From NCBI RefSeq assembly GCF_945956965.1, contig NZ_CAMFJS010000012.1:1-64000 (forward strand): DNA of 64,000 nt, given 5' to 3'. Position numbers and translations under genes: made by a program. Source of the DNA: an uncultured Roseateles sp. (GTDB taxonomy: Bacteria; Pseudomonadota; Gammaproteobacteria; Burkholderiales; Burkholderiaceae_C). The notes under the pieces were generated by a model. It was not told the DNA's origin and did not search any database. It saw nothing but the letters and a program-made list of their open reading frames with translations. This document shows positions 55,110 through 64,000 of the stretch, one piece after another. The first letter of the stretch is position 1, and each line of letters begins with the position of its first letter.

Positions 55110-56753
55110 TCATGCCAGCTGCACCGCCTTGCCGCTGAGGCTTTGCGCCAGGCCGGTGGCCAGGCGTGCGGCCAGGGTGTAGACCGTGACCTGCGGATTG
55201 GCACCGATGCTGGTGGGGAAGAGCGAGCCGTCATGCACCGACAGGTTTTTGAGCTGCCAATGCCGGCCATCGGGCTGCACCACGCCGCGGCTGGCCTCGG
55301 CGGCCAGGCTGCAGCCGCCCATCACATGGGCGCTGCCCACCACGGTCAGGAAGGGCTTGTAGTCCAAGCTGGCGATGCCAGCCTTGGCGGCGGCCCAGCT
55401 GCCGTAGTCCTGCGCCCGTTCGTGGCCGGGGCGCACGGTCTTGGCGCCGGCCGCGAACTGCAACTCGGCCATGCTGAGGTGGGCGCGGCGGGCGCCTTCG
55501 AGCAGATAGTCGCTCAAGGTATAGGCCAGGGCAGCGCTGCCGTCGGACTTGAGGCTGACCGTGCCGCCGGGGGAGTCGGCATGGAAACCGTCTCGCAGCA
55601 GGGCGATGCCCACATGGGTGTGCGGATAGGCTTTGACGCGCGAGCCCAGCTCAGCGCCGAAGCCGCCCAGATTGGTCATTGCAAACGCGGGGTGCACCGG
55701 CGCGGTTTCGAGCTTGAAGCCGACCGGGCCGTCCACCGGGTGCTGGTGCAGGAAATGGTCGGAGAAGATGCTCATGGGCGCGCCGGCCCAGCCCTGCACG
55801 GCCTCGGGCATGACGGCGCTGCTGACCAGGGTGGGGTGCAAAAAGGTGCGCTTGCCCAGCAGCTTATGCGGGTCGGGCGCGCCCGAGCGCATCAGCAGGG
55901 CAGGCGAGTTGATGGCGCCACCGGCCAGCACGAAATGCTTGGCCGTGATGCGCAGTGGCGCGCCATTGGCATCGCCATTGAGGTGGATGGGCTGGCAGAT
56001 CAGCGCCGCCACCCGGTCGCCCTGCAACTCGTAGCGCTGGGCGCGCGTTTGCACCAGCAAGGTGGCGCCCATATCGAGCGCCGCCGGAATCGTGGTGACC
56101 AGCATGGACTGCTTGGCATTGGTGGGGCAGCCCAGGCCGCAGGAGCCGAGGTTCCAGCAGCCCTTCACATTGCGATGCATCTTGACCGGCTCGGCGCCAA
56201 TCTTCAGCGCGCCGCGCCGCAGCACCTCGTTATTGGCATTGGGCTCGCCCATCCACTCGCCGATATTCAGGCGCCGCTCCACTTGCTCGAACCAGGGGCC
56301 AAGTGCGGCGGGCGTCATATCGCTGAGGCCGTATTTGCTGGCCCAGACTTCCAGCGTGGAGGCCGGTGTGCGGAAGGCCCCTGCCCAGTTGACCGTGGTG
56401 GAGCCGCCCACGCAGCGCCCCTGCAGAATCGGCATGGTCTGCTCGGTGTTCTTGCGGCCACCGGCTTCTTGGTAGAGCTGGCCATAGGCCTCGGCTTCGA
56501 GCTGACGGAAGTCGCTGCTGGAGCGCAGCGGGCCTTCTTCCACGATGATGATTTTGAGGCCGGCCTTGGCCAATAGCTCGGCGGTGATGCCCGCACCGGC
56601 GCCGCTGCCGACGATCAGCACATCGCAGTCCAGCTGCGCAGGTGGCGCGCGGAAGACGCCGTCCAGCTCAGTGCCGAAGACTTTCCAGCCGCGTGCCAGG
56701 CCCTCTTTGATGGGGTCGGCGATCTTGGGTTTATTGCTTTGTTCTTGGCTCAT
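55110..56753 (-). CDS. GMC-family flavin oxidoreductase
   Basis: GMC enzymes oxidise alcohols or sugars with FAD. The 547-residue protein has an FAD Rossmann motif (DVLIVGSGAGAGITAELL), the FAD-binding GRCVGGSTTVNWAGAF, and a substrate domain. Its C-terminal motif GSAHVMGGC...SVHDGSLFPTSIGANPQVTVYTLA carries the catalytic His and the conserved Asn. No signal peptide is seen. It lies two bases after a TAT-signal protein of the gluconate-2-dehydrogenase-subunit-3 type, which could carry it to the periplasm. The substrate is unknown. Confidence 0.88.
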   Translation of the reverse strand: MSQEQSNKPKIADPIKEGLARGWKVFGTELDGVFRAPPAQLDCDVLIVGSGAGAGITAELLAKAGLKIIIVEEGPLRSSSDFRQLEAEAYGQLYQEAGGRKNTEQTMPILQGRCVGGSTTVNWAGAFRTPASTLEVWASKYGLSDMTPAALGPWFEQVERRLNIGEWMGEPNANNEVLRRGALKIGAEPVKMHRNVKGCWNLGSCGLGCPTNAKQSMLVTTIPAALDMGATLLVQTRAQRYELQGDRVAALICQPIHLNGDANGAPLRITAKHFVLAGGAINSPALLMRSGAPDPHKLLGKRTFLHPTLVSSAVMPEAVQGWAGAPMSIFSDHFLHQHPVDGPVGFKLETAPVHPAFAMTNLGGFGAELGSRVKAYPHTHVGIALLRDGFHADSPGGTVSLKSDGSAALAYTLSDYLLEGARRAHLSMAELQFAAGAKTVRPGHERAQDYGSWAAAKAGIASLDYKPFLTVVGSAHVMGGCSLAAEASRGVVQPDGRHWQLKNLSVHDGSLFPTSIGANPQVTVYTLAARLATGLAQSLSGKAVQLA

Positions 56754-56755
56754 GC

Positions 56756-57268
56756 TCAGGCGAATTCTCGGGGTCCGGGGTAGCCCACTTGCGGCCAGTT
56801 GCTGGCGTCGCTGAAGAAGACCAGGCAGTGGAGGTCACGCAGGGCGTGATAGATCTGTTGGCGCACATCGAGGCTGGACAGGCGCATGCCGTCCAAGACC
56901 GCTTGCACCTCGGCCACCGAGGCCTCGGCCCAATCGGCTTTCAAGCCGGTCAGCGCCAGGCGGCCGGCGCTGCTGCTCAGCAGGCTCAGCACCTGACCCA
57001 GCTGCGCCCGCACCTCGGCCGGGAAGGCGGCGATATTGGCTTCCACCTGGGCCAGTTGTTGATCAAGCCGTGCCTCGCGCTGCACCGCGTTCTCGGGCCA
57101 CAGGCCGTCCAGCACGCTCAAGGCCAATTTGCGCATCAGCGCGCGCGCGTCGGGGCTGAGTTTGCCGTCCACCAGTCCGGGGCGCAGCAGGGCCACACCG
57201 GTGCCCGCCAGGCCCAGTAAGACCGCGCTGCCCACGCCTAGCTGCAGCCAGCGTCGTCGATTCATCAT
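56756..57268 (-). CDS. TAT-signal small subunit for the GMC oxidoreductase
   Basis: From ATG 57268 it is about 170 residues and begins MMNRRRWLQLGVGSAVLLGLAGTGVALL, a twin-arginine export signal. The mature part is all-helical and resembles the gluconate 2-dehydrogenase subunit 3 family (LSVLDGLWPEN, YHALRDLHCLVFFSDASNWPQVGYPGP). Such subunits help export or assemble the flavin subunit encoded directly after it. An ATG at 57286 is also possible. The frame extends further but overlaps the divergent selO region. Confidence 0.75.
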   Translation of the reverse strand: MMNRRRWLQLGVGSAVLLGLAGTGVALLRPGLVDGKLSPDARALMRKLALSVLDGLWPENAVQREARLDQQLAQVEANIAAFPAEVRAQLGQVLSLLSSSAGRLALTGLKADWAEASVAEVQAVLDGMRLSSLDVRQQIYHALRDLHCLVFFSDASNWPQVGYPGPREFA

Positions 57269-57468
57269 GCTCAAGCCAGTCTCCATTTTTGTTTGACCCG
57301 AGGCTAACTGCTGCCTGCCCGGGTGCCAAGCGTGTTGGCCCTTGCCTAGAGTTTGCGGTCTATTTGCCGAATGGTCGCCAGGGTGACAGCGTAAGGATGA
57401 AACTGCGAGGGCGTGCGCGGGCTGCCGGCTTGATGGATGATTGGCAAACTCCGCTGATTCCAAACGCT

Positions 57469-58989
57469 ATGACTACCGCACTACCCGCCATCGCTTTCGA
57501 CAATAGCTACGCGCGCGAGCTTGAAGGCCTGTATGCCCATGTGCAAGCCAGCCATGTTCCGGCGCCGCGCTTGCTGCGTTTCAATCAGGCCTTGGCTGCC
57601 GAGTTGGGCTTGGACCTGGACGGCTTTGATCACGCCACCTTGGCGGCCCTGTTTGCCGGCATGCAGGTGCCGGCAGGCGCCACGCCGCTGGCGCAAGCCT
57701 ATGCGGGCCACCAGTTCGGCGGCTTCTCTCCGCAGCTGGGCGATGGCCGCGCCTTGCTGCTGGGCGAGGTGATTGATGTGCTGGGGCGTCGGCGCGATAT
57801 CGCTTTGAAGGGTTCGGGGTGCACGCCGTTCTCGCGCGGCGGTGACGGCAAGGCCGCCGTGGGCCCGGTGCTGCGTGAATACCTGGTGGGCGAGGCCATG
57901 CATGCGCTGGGCGTGCCCACCACGCGGGCGCTGGCGGCGGTGAGCACCGGTGAGCAGGTGCAGCGTGAAGGTCTGCTGCCCGGTGCGGTGCTGACGCGGG
58001 TGGCGGCCAGCCATGTGCGGGTCGGCACGTTTCAGTATTTCGCCGCACACGGTGAGATCGACAAGCTGCGCCGCCTGGCTGACTATGTGATTGCGCGGCA
58101 CGATCCCCAGCTGCTGGGCAGCGCCGAGCCCTATCTCGGCTTGCTGCAGGCGGTGGCGGAGCGGCAGGCGTCCTTGATTGCGCGCTGGATGCATCTGGGC
58201 TTCATCCACGGGGTGATGAATACCGACAATATGACCATCTCCGGCGAAACGATTGACTACGGCCCCTGCGCCTTCATGGAGGCCTACGACCCCGGCGCGG
58301 TCTTCAGCTCGATCGACCGGCAGGGCCGCTACACCTACTCGAATCAACCGCAGATCGCGCGCTGGAACCTGGCCCGCCTGGCCGAGGCCTTGCTGCCGCT
58401 GATGGGCAGCGATGTGCAGCGCGCCATCGATCAGGCCATGGGAGTGCTGGACGAGTTCCCGGCACGCTATGAGGCGCACTGGTTGCAAGGCGCGCGCGCC
58501 AAGCTGGGCTTGTTGGAGGCCCAGGATGGTGATCTTGAATTGGCGCAGGACTGGTTGGCTCTGCTGCACAGCCAGGCGGTGGATTTCACCTTGGCCTGGC
58601 GCCACCTGGCAGCAGTGGCCGCACAGGCGGAGGGTGCCGCGCCGCAGGGGCAGGTCTTGCCACCCAATGCCTTGCAGGCCATGTTTGTGGATGCCAATGC
58701 CTTGAACGCCTGGCTGGCCCGCTGGCAGGCGCGCTTGGCTGGTGAAGCCGCCCAGCCGCCGGGGCAGCGCGCTGCTGCGATGCGGGCCGTCAGCCCGATC
58801 TATATTCCGCGCAACGCCCTGGTGGAAGAAGCCTTGAGTGCTGCAAGCGATCACGGGAACCTGAAGCCTTTCGAGGACTTCTTGGCGGTGCTGAGTCAGC
58901 CCTTTGTCGAGCGCCCCGGGCTGGATCGTTATGCCCAGCCCGCGCCGCCCGAGGTCACGGCGAATTACCAGACCTTCTGCGGGACTTAA
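57469..58989 (+). CDS. selO: SelO-family protein AMPylator (YdiU/UPF0061)
   Basis: SelO proteins are pseudokinase-fold enzymes reported to transfer AMP to proteins under oxidative stress. From ATG 57469 it is 506 residues. Landmarks are AQAYAGHQFGGFSPQLGDGRALLLGE, the lysine in DIALKGSGCTPFSRGGDGKA, GFIHGVMNTDNMTISGETIDYGP, and the C-terminal FCGT, where other members have selenocysteine or cysteine. An ATG at 57433 is possible but less family-like. It stands alone, divergent from the GMC pair. Confidence 0.93.
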   Translation: MTTALPAIAFDNSYARELEGLYAHVQASHVPAPRLLRFNQALAAELGLDLDGFDHATLAALFAGMQVPAGATPLAQAYAGHQFGGFSPQLGDGRALLLGEVIDVLGRRRDIALKGSGCTPFSRGGDGKAAVGPVLREYLVGEAMHALGVPTTRALAAVSTGEQVQREGLLPGAVLTRVAASHVRVGTFQYFAAHGEIDKLRRLADYVIARHDPQLLGSAEPYLGLLQAVAERQASLIARWMHLGFIHGVMNTDNMTISGETIDYGPCAFMEAYDPGAVFSSIDRQGRYTYSNQPQIARWNLARLAEALLPLMGSDVQRAIDQAMGVLDEFPARYEAHWLQGARAKLGLLEAQDGDLELAQDWLALLHSQAVDFTLAWRHLAAVAAQAEGAAPQGQVLPPNALQAMFVDANALNAWLARWQARLAGEAAQPPGQRAAAMRAVSPIYIPRNALVEEALSAASDHGNLKPFEDFLAVLSQPFVERPGLDRYAQPAPPEVTANYQTFCGT

Positions 58990-59056
58990 GTCAGCGTTGA
59001 GCGCAGGGCCGGGCATTGAAAAGCGCGCCGAGGCCCGCGACCCGCAGCAAAAAATC

Positions 59057-59620
59057 TCACTCGGCCTGGCCTGCCAACAGGGCTTGCAGCTTCAGCACCG
59101 TGTGCCAATTGCGTGATGTGGCGGCCTCGCCGGTGGCGCGGGCAAAGGCCTTGGCCAATGGGGAATCGATCACGCCGCTGGCGCAGTGCAGATAGGCGGC
59201 GCGCTTGCCCAGGGCAAACGCTTCCTTGCCCCAGTCTTGCTGGCACAGGGCTTGGAGCTTGGCATGGGTCTGGGCTGAAGCCAGAAAGGCCACCATCAAC
59301 TGTGAGGGGTCGGGCTGCCGCGCCAGCAGCGGGTTCTGCGCGATCACCTCGCGCAATTCGCTGGCGCTGACAACGATCACCGCGACTGAAAAGCCGCAGC
59401 GCTGTTCGATGGCGGCCGCAATTGCCGCCGCCGCGCCACTCAGTTGGCTCGGCGTGGCCGTGAACAGCGCATTGCCGCTATTGAGCAAGGTGCGCACCTC
59501 GGTGAAGCCCAAGGTCTCGCTCAAGATTTCGCGCAAGTCCGCCATGGCGATGCGCTTGGCCTTGCCCACATTGATGCCGCGCAGCAGGGCCACGCAGGCT
59601 ATAGGCTGAGCCTTACTCAT
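59057..59620 (-). CDS. DUF1697 domain protein
   Basis: From ATG 59620 it is 187 residues, beginning MSKAQPIACVALLRGINVGKAKRI, which is the hallmark of DUF1697 (ALLRGINVGG). NSGNALF and the C-terminal RNWHTVLKL are also conserved. No signal or membrane segment is present. The family has no established biochemical role. The frame runs nine codons further to a GTG at 59647 without a better ribosome site. It reads the same way as purH but lies 72 bases downstream of its stop. Confidence 0.85.
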   Translation of the reverse strand: MSKAQPIACVALLRGINVGKAKRIAMADLREILSETLGFTEVRTLLNSGNALFTATPSQLSGAAAAIAAAIEQRCGFSVAVIVVSASELREVIAQNPLLARQPDPSQLMVAFLASAQTHAKLQALCQQDWGKEAFALGKRAAYLHCASGVIDSPLAKAFARATGEAATSRNWHTVLKLQALLAGQAE

Positions 59621-59692
59621 GCCGATGGCGGCCTGAAACCCAGCCACGAGCAGCGTGGCGGCGCCGGCTGCTGACGTGGCCAGGCTGAGCCA

Positions 59693-61273
59693 TCAGTGAC
59701 GGAAGTGGCGCACGCCGCTGAAGACCATGGCAATGCCGCGCTCGTTGGCGGCGGCGATCACCTCGTCGTCGCGCATCGAGCCACCGGGCTGGATGACGCT
59801 GGTGGCGCCGGCATCAACAACCACATCCAGGCCGTCGCGGAAGGGGAAGAAGGCGTCGCTGGCGACGGCCGAACCTTGCAGGGTCAGACCAGCGTTCTCG
59901 GCCTTGATTGAGGCGATGCGGGCCGAGTCGATGCGGCTCATCTGGCCGGCACCCACGCCCAGGGTCATGCCGCCGGCGCAGAAGACGATGGCATTGCTCT
60001 TCACGTACTGAGCGACGGTCCAGGCGAACAGCAGGTCTTGCAGCTCTTGCGCGGTGGGCTGCTTGGTGGTGACCACCTTCAGATCGCTGGCCTTCAGGAA
60101 ATGGTTGTCGGCGGTTTGCAGCAGGATGCCGGAGCCAACGCGCTTGCTGTCGACGGCATTGCGGCCTTGGCTGAAGGGCGTGGCGCCACCGGCGGGCAGG
60201 GCGATTTCCAGCAGGCGCACATTCACCTTGGCGGCGAAGATGGCGCGCGCTTCATCGCTGAAGGCCGGAGCCATCAGCACTTCAACGAATTGCTTGGAGA
60301 CATGCTGGGCAGCGGCCGCGTCCACCGGGCGGTTGAAGGCGATGATGCCGCCGAAGGCGCTGGTCGGGTCGGTCTTCAAGGCCTTGGCATAGGCTTCGGC
60401 CGGGTTTGCGCCAATCGCCACGCCGCAGGGGTTGGCGTGCTTGATGATGACGCAGGCGGGGGTGTCGAAGGCCTTGACGCATTCCCAGGCGGCGTCGGCG
60501 TCAGCGATATTGTTGTAGCTGAGCTCCTTGCCTTGCAGCTGCTTGGCGGTGACCAGGGAGCCGGGGGCGGGGAAGAGGTCGCGGTACAGGGCGGCGGTCT
60601 GGTGCGAGTTCTCGCCGTAGCGCAGGTCTTGCACCTTGACGAAGGTGGAGTTCATCTGGCCGGGGTATTCAGCCAGGCTGCCGTCGTCCTGGCGGGCGCT
60701 CAGGTAGTTGCTGATGGCCGCGTCATATTGGGCGATGCGGTTGAAGGCAGCCACGCTGGCGGCGAAGCGGGTCTTGTCGCTGGTCTTGCCGCTGGCCTTG
60801 AGTTCTTCCAACACGCCGGCGTATTGCGACGCGTCGGTCAGCACCGTCACGTCTTTCCAGTTCTTGGCGGCGCTGCGCACCATGGCCGGGCCGCCGATGT
60901 CGATGTTCTCGATCGCGTCTTCCAGCGTGCAACCGGGCTTGGCCACGGTGGCCTCAAAGGGGTAGAGGTTGACGGCCAGGATGTCGATCATGGTGATGCC
61001 GTGCTGGGCAGCGGCGGCCATGTGCTCGGGGAAGTCGCGGCGTGCCAGCAGGCCACCGTGCACCTTGGGATGCAGGGTCTTGACGCGGCCGTCCAGCATC
61101 TCGGGGAAGCCGGTGTGGTCAGCCACCTCGGTGACGGGCAGGCCAGCATCAGCCAGCAGCTTGGCCGTGCCGCCGGTGGACAGCAGGCGCACGTTCAGGG
61201 CGTGCAGCTCTTTGGCGAATTCGAGGATGCCGGTCTTGTCGGACACGGAGATCAGAGCGGTGAGTTGAGACAT
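59693..61273 (-). CDS. purH: Bifunctional AICAR transformylase / IMP cyclohydrolase
   Basis: PurH carries out the last two steps of IMP synthesis: formylation of AICAR with 10-formyl-THF and ring closure. The 526-residue protein has an N-terminal cyclohydrolase domain ([43 protein letters not shown]). The C-terminal transformylase domain has [15 protein letters not shown], the lysine-histidine motif typical of the enzyme, and [12 protein letters not shown]. It follows fis by 74 bases and is probably part of a dusB-fis-purH unit. Confidence 0.97.
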   Translation of the reverse strand: MSQLTALISVSDKTGILEFAKELHALNVRLLSTGGTAKLLADAGLPVTEVADHTGFPEMLDGRVKTLHPKVHGGLLARRDFPEHMAAAAQHGITMIDILAVNLYPFEATVAKPGCTLEDAIENIDIGGPAMVRSAAKNWKDVTVLTDASQYAGVLEELKASGKTSDKTRFAASVAAFNRIAQYDAAISNYLSARQDDGSLAEYPGQMNSTFVKVQDLRYGENSHQTAALYRDLFPAPGSLVTAKQLQGKELSYNNIADADAAWECVKAFDTPACVIIKHANPCGVAIGANPAEAYAKALKTDPTSAFGGIIAFNRPVDAAAAQHVSKQFVEVLMAPAFSDEARAIFAAKVNVRLLEIALPAGGATPFSQGRNAVDSKRVGSGILLQTADNHFLKASDLKVVTTKQPTAQELQDLLFAWTVAQYVKSNAIVFCAGGMTLGVGAGQMSRIDSARIASIKAENAGLTLQGSAVASDAFFPFRDGLDVVVDAGATSVIQPGGSMRDDEVIAAANERGIAMVFSGVRHFRH

Positions 61274-61347
61274 GGCGTTACTTCTTGGCTAAGTTTGAAT
61301 TCAAAAAATCCGGCTTGCGGTTGGGCGGCCCTTGGCGGCAGCGCCTC

Positions 61348-61584
61348 TCAAGGGATCAGCTTGTGCTCGGTCAGCTTGCGCCGCAAGGTGTTGCGGTTGA
61401 TGCCCAGCCATTCGGCCGCCTTGCTCTGGTTGCCGGCGGCGTGCTGCATCACCACTTCGAGCAGGGGCTTCTCCACCAGGTGGATCAGCATCTCGTGCAT
61501 GGAATGGGGTTCTTCGCCTTCGAGGTCGCGGAAATAGACCTCCAGGTTTTCGCGCACGCAGGCATCGATGGGTTTCGGTGTCAT
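61348..61584 (-). CDS. fis: DNA-binding protein Fis
   Basis: Fis bends DNA and controls rRNA genes, recombination and nucleoid shape. The 78-residue protein is shorter than E. coli Fis (98) but typical of betaproteobacteria. Its C-terminal helix-turn-helix reads NQSKAAEWLGINRNTLRRKLTEHKL. The helical N-terminal part (MHEMLIHLVEKPLLEVVMQH) dimerises. Its ATG overlaps the dusB stop by four bases, the conserved dusB-fis arrangement, so Fis output depends on dusB translation. Confidence 0.95.
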   Translation of the reverse strand: MTPKPIDACVRENLEVYFRDLEGEEPHSMHEMLIHLVEKPLLEVVMQHAAGNQSKAAEWLGINRNTLRRKLTEHKLIP

Positions 61585-62708
61585 GCCAGCGGCCTCAGTT
61601 CTTTTTGTTGGTTTGCATTCATAGTCATCGCATGTTCTTCATCGTCTGCGTCCGAACCTGCCATTGTTGGCTCGCCTTGCGGCTTGGCAAGATAGGGCAA
61701 GCGCTCATAGTCCCCCGCCATGCGGGCGAACCATTGGCGCAGGGCGCTGATTTGCGCCTCGCAGCTTTCCAGCAGGTTCATGGCCTGGCGGAACTCTTCA
61801 CCACCGGGCAAGTCACGCACCGCCCAGCCGATGTGCTTGCGCGCGGTGCGCATGCCGGTCAGGCTGCCGTAGAGCGTGTAGTGTTCTTGCAGGTGTTCCA
61901 CCAGCCAGTCGCTGGCCTCCACCACGGTGGGGGCGGGCAGGGTCTGGCCGGTGCTCAGGTAATGGGCGATCTCGCGGAAGATCCAGGGCCGGCCTTGGGC
62001 GGCGCGGCCAATCATGATGGCGTCGGCGCCGGTGTGGGCGAGCACTTCGCGTGCCTTCTCGGGCGAGTCGATATCGCCGTTGGCCACCACCGGAATCTGC
62101 AGCGCGGCCTTGACGGCGCGGATGGTGTCGTACTCGGCCTGACCCTTATAGCCTTGCTCGCGGGTGCGGCCGTGGACGGTCACCATGGCCACGCCGGCGG
62201 CTTGGGCGCCCAGGGCCAGCTTGACGGCGTTCTTCTCGCTCTCACACCAGCCGGTGCGCATCTTCAGGGTCACGGGCACGCCATGCGGCGCCGCCGCTTC
62301 CACCACGGCGCTGACGATTTGCAAGGCCAGCGGCTCGTCTTGCATCAGCGCCGAGCCGGCCCATTTGCTACACACCTTCTTCGCCGGGCAGCCCATATTG
62401 ATGTCGATGATCTGCGCGCCGCGGGCGATGTTGTAGGCCGCGGCCTCGGCCATCATGGGCGCATCGGTGCCGGCAATCTGCACCGCGATGGGGCCTTGCT
62501 CACCCTCGTGATTGGCGCGGCGCGAGGTCTTCAGGCTGTTCCACAAGTCCTTGCGCGAGGTCACCATCTCGCTCACCGCATAGCCCGCCCCCATGCGGCG
62601 GCACAGCTGGCGAAACGGCCGGTCAGTGACGCCAGCCATGGGCGCCACGAACAAGGCGTTGGCAAGACGATGGGAGCCAAGCTGCGGGCCAGGCATTGCG
62701 GAAGACAT
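61581..62708 (-). CDS. dusB: tRNA-dihydrouridine synthase B
   Basis: DusB reduces uridine to dihydrouridine in the D-loop of tRNA with FMN and NADPH. From ATG 62708 it is 375 residues, somewhat longer than E. coli DusB (321). Motifs are FVAPMAGVTDRPFRQLCRR, IDINMGCPAKKVCSKWAGSALM with the catalytic Cys, VTVHGRTREQGYKG and VVANGDIDS. The frame runs 24 codons further upstream without homology. It is the first gene of dusB-fis, with purH downstream. Confidence 0.95.
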   Translation of the reverse strand: MSSAMPGPQLGSHRLANALFVAPMAGVTDRPFRQLCRRMGAGYAVSEMVTSRKDLWNSLKTSRRANHEGEQGPIAVQIAGTDAPMMAEAAAYNIARGAQIIDINMGCPAKKVCSKWAGSALMQDEPLALQIVSAVVEAAAPHGVPVTLKMRTGWCESEKNAVKLALGAQAAGVAMVTVHGRTREQGYKGQAEYDTIRAVKAALQIPVVANGDIDSPEKAREVLAHTGADAIMIGRAAQGRPWIFREIAHYLSTGQTLPAPTVVEASDWLVEHLQEHYTLYGSLTGMRTARKHIGWAVRDLPGGEEFRQAMNLLESCEAQISALRQWFARMAGDYERLPYLAKPQGEPTMAGSDADDEEHAMTMNANQQKELRPLA

Positions 62709-62827
62709 GCGGGTGCGGACGGAAGGTGGGTGTGGCTGCTCAGGCGCAGGGGAGGCGCTGGCTGCACAAAAAAGAGGCAAGAGTATAAAGCCCTTCGCCC
62801 GCTCGGCCCCTGCCCATAATCCACGCC

Positions 62828-63313
62828 ATGGAACAATTTCTGCAATCTGCCATTCACAGCCTGCTCGTGACCATGGCCTTGCCCCAGGTCGGGCTGGCGG
62901 CCGTCTTCATCGTGGCGCTGGTGTCGGCCACGCTTTTGCCGCTGGGCTCTGAGCCAGCGGTCTTCCTCTTGGTGAAGGCCGACCCGAGCATGTTTTGGCC
63001 TGCCGTGCTGGTGGCTACCGTGGGCAATACCCTGGGCGGCGCCATCAGTTGGTGGATGGGCTACGCCGCCGAGCAAGCCTATGAGCATGCCAAGCACCAG
63101 CGGCCGCCTAACCCACGCGCGCTGCGCTGGCTGGAGCAGTTTGGCGCCAAAGCCTGCCTGCTCAGCTGGTTGCCGGTGGTGGGTGATCCGCTGTGCGCCG
63201 TGTCCGGCTGGTTGAAACTGCCTTTCTGGCCCTGTGTGGCCTATATGGCCGTGGGCAAGCTGTTGCGCTATGTCTTGATGACGGCCAGCTTGCTCTGGGT
63301 ATTCCCCCCCTGA
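62828..63313 (+). CDS. yqaA: YqaA-family (DedA-like) membrane protein
   Basis: The 161-residue protein has four to five membrane segments and the YqaA pattern: AAVFIVALVSATLLPLGSEPAVFLLV, VATVGNTLGGAISWWMGY and LPVVGDPLCAVSGWLKLPFWPCVAYMAVGKLLRYV. The family is related to SNARE-associated/DedA proteins, some of which move lipids across membranes, but YqaA itself has no proven role. It is divergent from dusB and followed after 72 bases by the carboxypeptidase gene. Confidence 0.88.
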   Translation: MEQFLQSAIHSLLVTMALPQVGLAAVFIVALVSATLLPLGSEPAVFLLVKADPSMFWPAVLVATVGNTLGGAISWWMGYAAEQAYEHAKHQRPPNPRALRWLEQFGAKACLLSWLPVVGDPLCAVSGWLKLPFWPCVAYMAVGKLLRYVLMTASLLWVFPP

Positions 63314-63385
63314 TGGGGGTAAGCCGCGAATTTCCGCCTAGCGATCACAATGCGTGACCGCATTACAGCTTTGAGCCCGCTCTCC

Positions 63386-64000
63386 ATGACGACTACCCGC
63401 ACCCCTGCCTACACTGAATTGCAACAACGCCAGCAGCGCTTGCATCATTTGACGCACCTGCAAGCCATCGCCGAATGGGACCAATCCGCCAATATGCCGG
63501 CCAAGGGCAGCGAGGCGCGCTCCCTGGCTGTGGCTGAAATGGGCGGCTTGCTGCATCAGCTGAGCACCGAGCCTGTGCTCAAGACCTTGCTGGCTCAGGC
63601 GGAGCAGGAGGACCTGAGCAGCGATGAGCGCGCCAATCTGCGCGAGATCAAGCGCGCCTGGAGCGCCTCTAACGCCTTGCCGCAGCGGCTGGTGGAAGCC
63701 AAGTCGCTGGCCAGCTCGCGCTGCGAACATGCCTGGCGCAGCCAGCGCCCGGCCAATGACTGGGCCGGCCATCTGCCCAATCTGCGCGAGGTGGTGGCCT
63801 TGGCGCGGGAGGAGGCGGTCTGCTTGTCGGAAGCCACTGGCCTGTCGCGTTACGACGCTTTGATGGATCTGTATGAGCCCGGTATGCGCAGCGCCGAGGT
63901 GGACCGCGTGTTCGGGTATCTGCGCACTTGGCTGCCGGATTTGATCAAGACGGTGCAAGCCAAGCAGGCGCAGGAGACGGTGCTGGAACCGGTCGGCCCC
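63386..64000 (+). CDS. M32-family metallocarboxypeptidase, N-terminal part (runs off the window)
   Basis: An ATG at 63386 opens a frame that continues to the last base, giving 205 codons. The sequence begins MTTTRTPAYTELQQRQQRLHHL and contains LQAIAEWDQSANMPAKGSEAR and ATGLSRYDALMDLYEPGM, the typical start of M32 (Taq) carboxypeptidases. These are all-helical zinc enzymes of about 500 residues that remove C-terminal amino acids. The HExxH zinc motif would lie beyond the window. The gene is incomplete here only because the sequence ends. Confidence 0.92.
   Translation, partial: MTTTRTPAYTELQQRQQRLHHLTHLQAIAEWDQSANMPAKGSEARSLAVAEMGGLLHQLSTEPVLKTLLAQAEQEDLSSDERANLREIKRAWSASNALPQRLVEAKSLASSRCEHAWRSQRPANDWAGHLPNLREVVALAREEAVCLSEATGLSRYDALMDLYEPGMRSAEVDRVFGYLRTWLPDLIKTVQAKQAQETVLEPVGP

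Overview
The window is GC-rich chromosomal DNA from a betaproteobacterium. It is most likely a member of the Burkholderiales in the Roseateles/Leptothrix/Rubrivivax neighbourhood. Supporting signs are a histone-H1-like AAAPAKK-repeat protein, a DUF3426 zinc-ribbon gene beside prmA, a PEP-CTERM protein, a betaproteobacterial-style dcw cluster ending in lpxC, and a class A RNase P RNA. It is mostly core genome. I saw no insertion sequence, prophage, CRISPR array or tRNA.

Layout. 1-548: 3' end of the H1-like gene with a terminator. 743-5693 (minus): aroQ, accB, accC, prmA and a DUF3426 gene (shikimate step, fatty-acid carboxylase subunits, L11 methylation). 5846-11629 (minus): a tight six-gene run of RNB ribonuclease, TonB-like protein, aroE, mtgA, a conserved hypothetical and a TlpA-like thioredoxin. 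12024-17286 (plus): a GAF-EAL c-di-GMP phosphodiesterase, a secreted prolyl oligopeptidase and two small exported proteins. 17310-23253: alkB facing away from rnpB, a Bcr/CflA exporter, an alpha-carbonic anhydrase and a hybrid histidine kinase. 23597-44947 (plus): the dcw cluster mraZ-rsmH-ftsL-ftsI-murE-murF-mraY-murD-ftsW-murG-murC-ddl-ftsQ-ftsA-ftsZ, then an orphan sensor kinase and lpxC. 45274-48820 (minus): a heterodimeric ABC exporter. 49127-52677 (plus): a large secreted nuclease and a PEP-CTERM protein. 52713-55017 (minus): an acyltransferase, a degenerate CdsA-like protein and ruvC. 55110-57286: a GMC oxidoreductase with its TAT-type partner, then selO. 59057-62708 (minus): DUF1697, purH, fis and dusB. 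The window ends with yqaA and the start of an M32 carboxypeptidase.

Most unusual signal. At three gene junctions (accB-accC, ftsW-murG, cdsA-ruvC) the translation-start region of the downstream gene is duplicated. The extra copy or copies open tiny ORFs of 30-50 codons. At ftsW-murG a cassette encoding RQLMRGGRA-stop, with its own GGAGG and an ATGA stop/start overlap, occurs three times, so two mini-ORFs are threaded into a chain of coupled translation between ftsW and murG. At accC and ruvC a truncated copy of the first 12-15 codons lies upstream of, and in frame with, the real start. The murG and ruvC inserts share a two-hairpin repeat with compensating stem changes, and a third, looser copy lies upstream of the RNB ribonuclease. 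This looks like an undescribed small repeat family that settles at coupled gene starts without breaking expression. The mechanism is inference.

Other points of note are a compensated base-pair change in the conserved P4 helix of RNase P RNA, four evenly spaced MraZ boxes on the dcw promoter, a roughly 110-residue acidic insertion in MurD, a CdsA paralog lacking the usual active-site motif, and candidate leader hairpins before ftsZ and the carbonic anhydrase gene.
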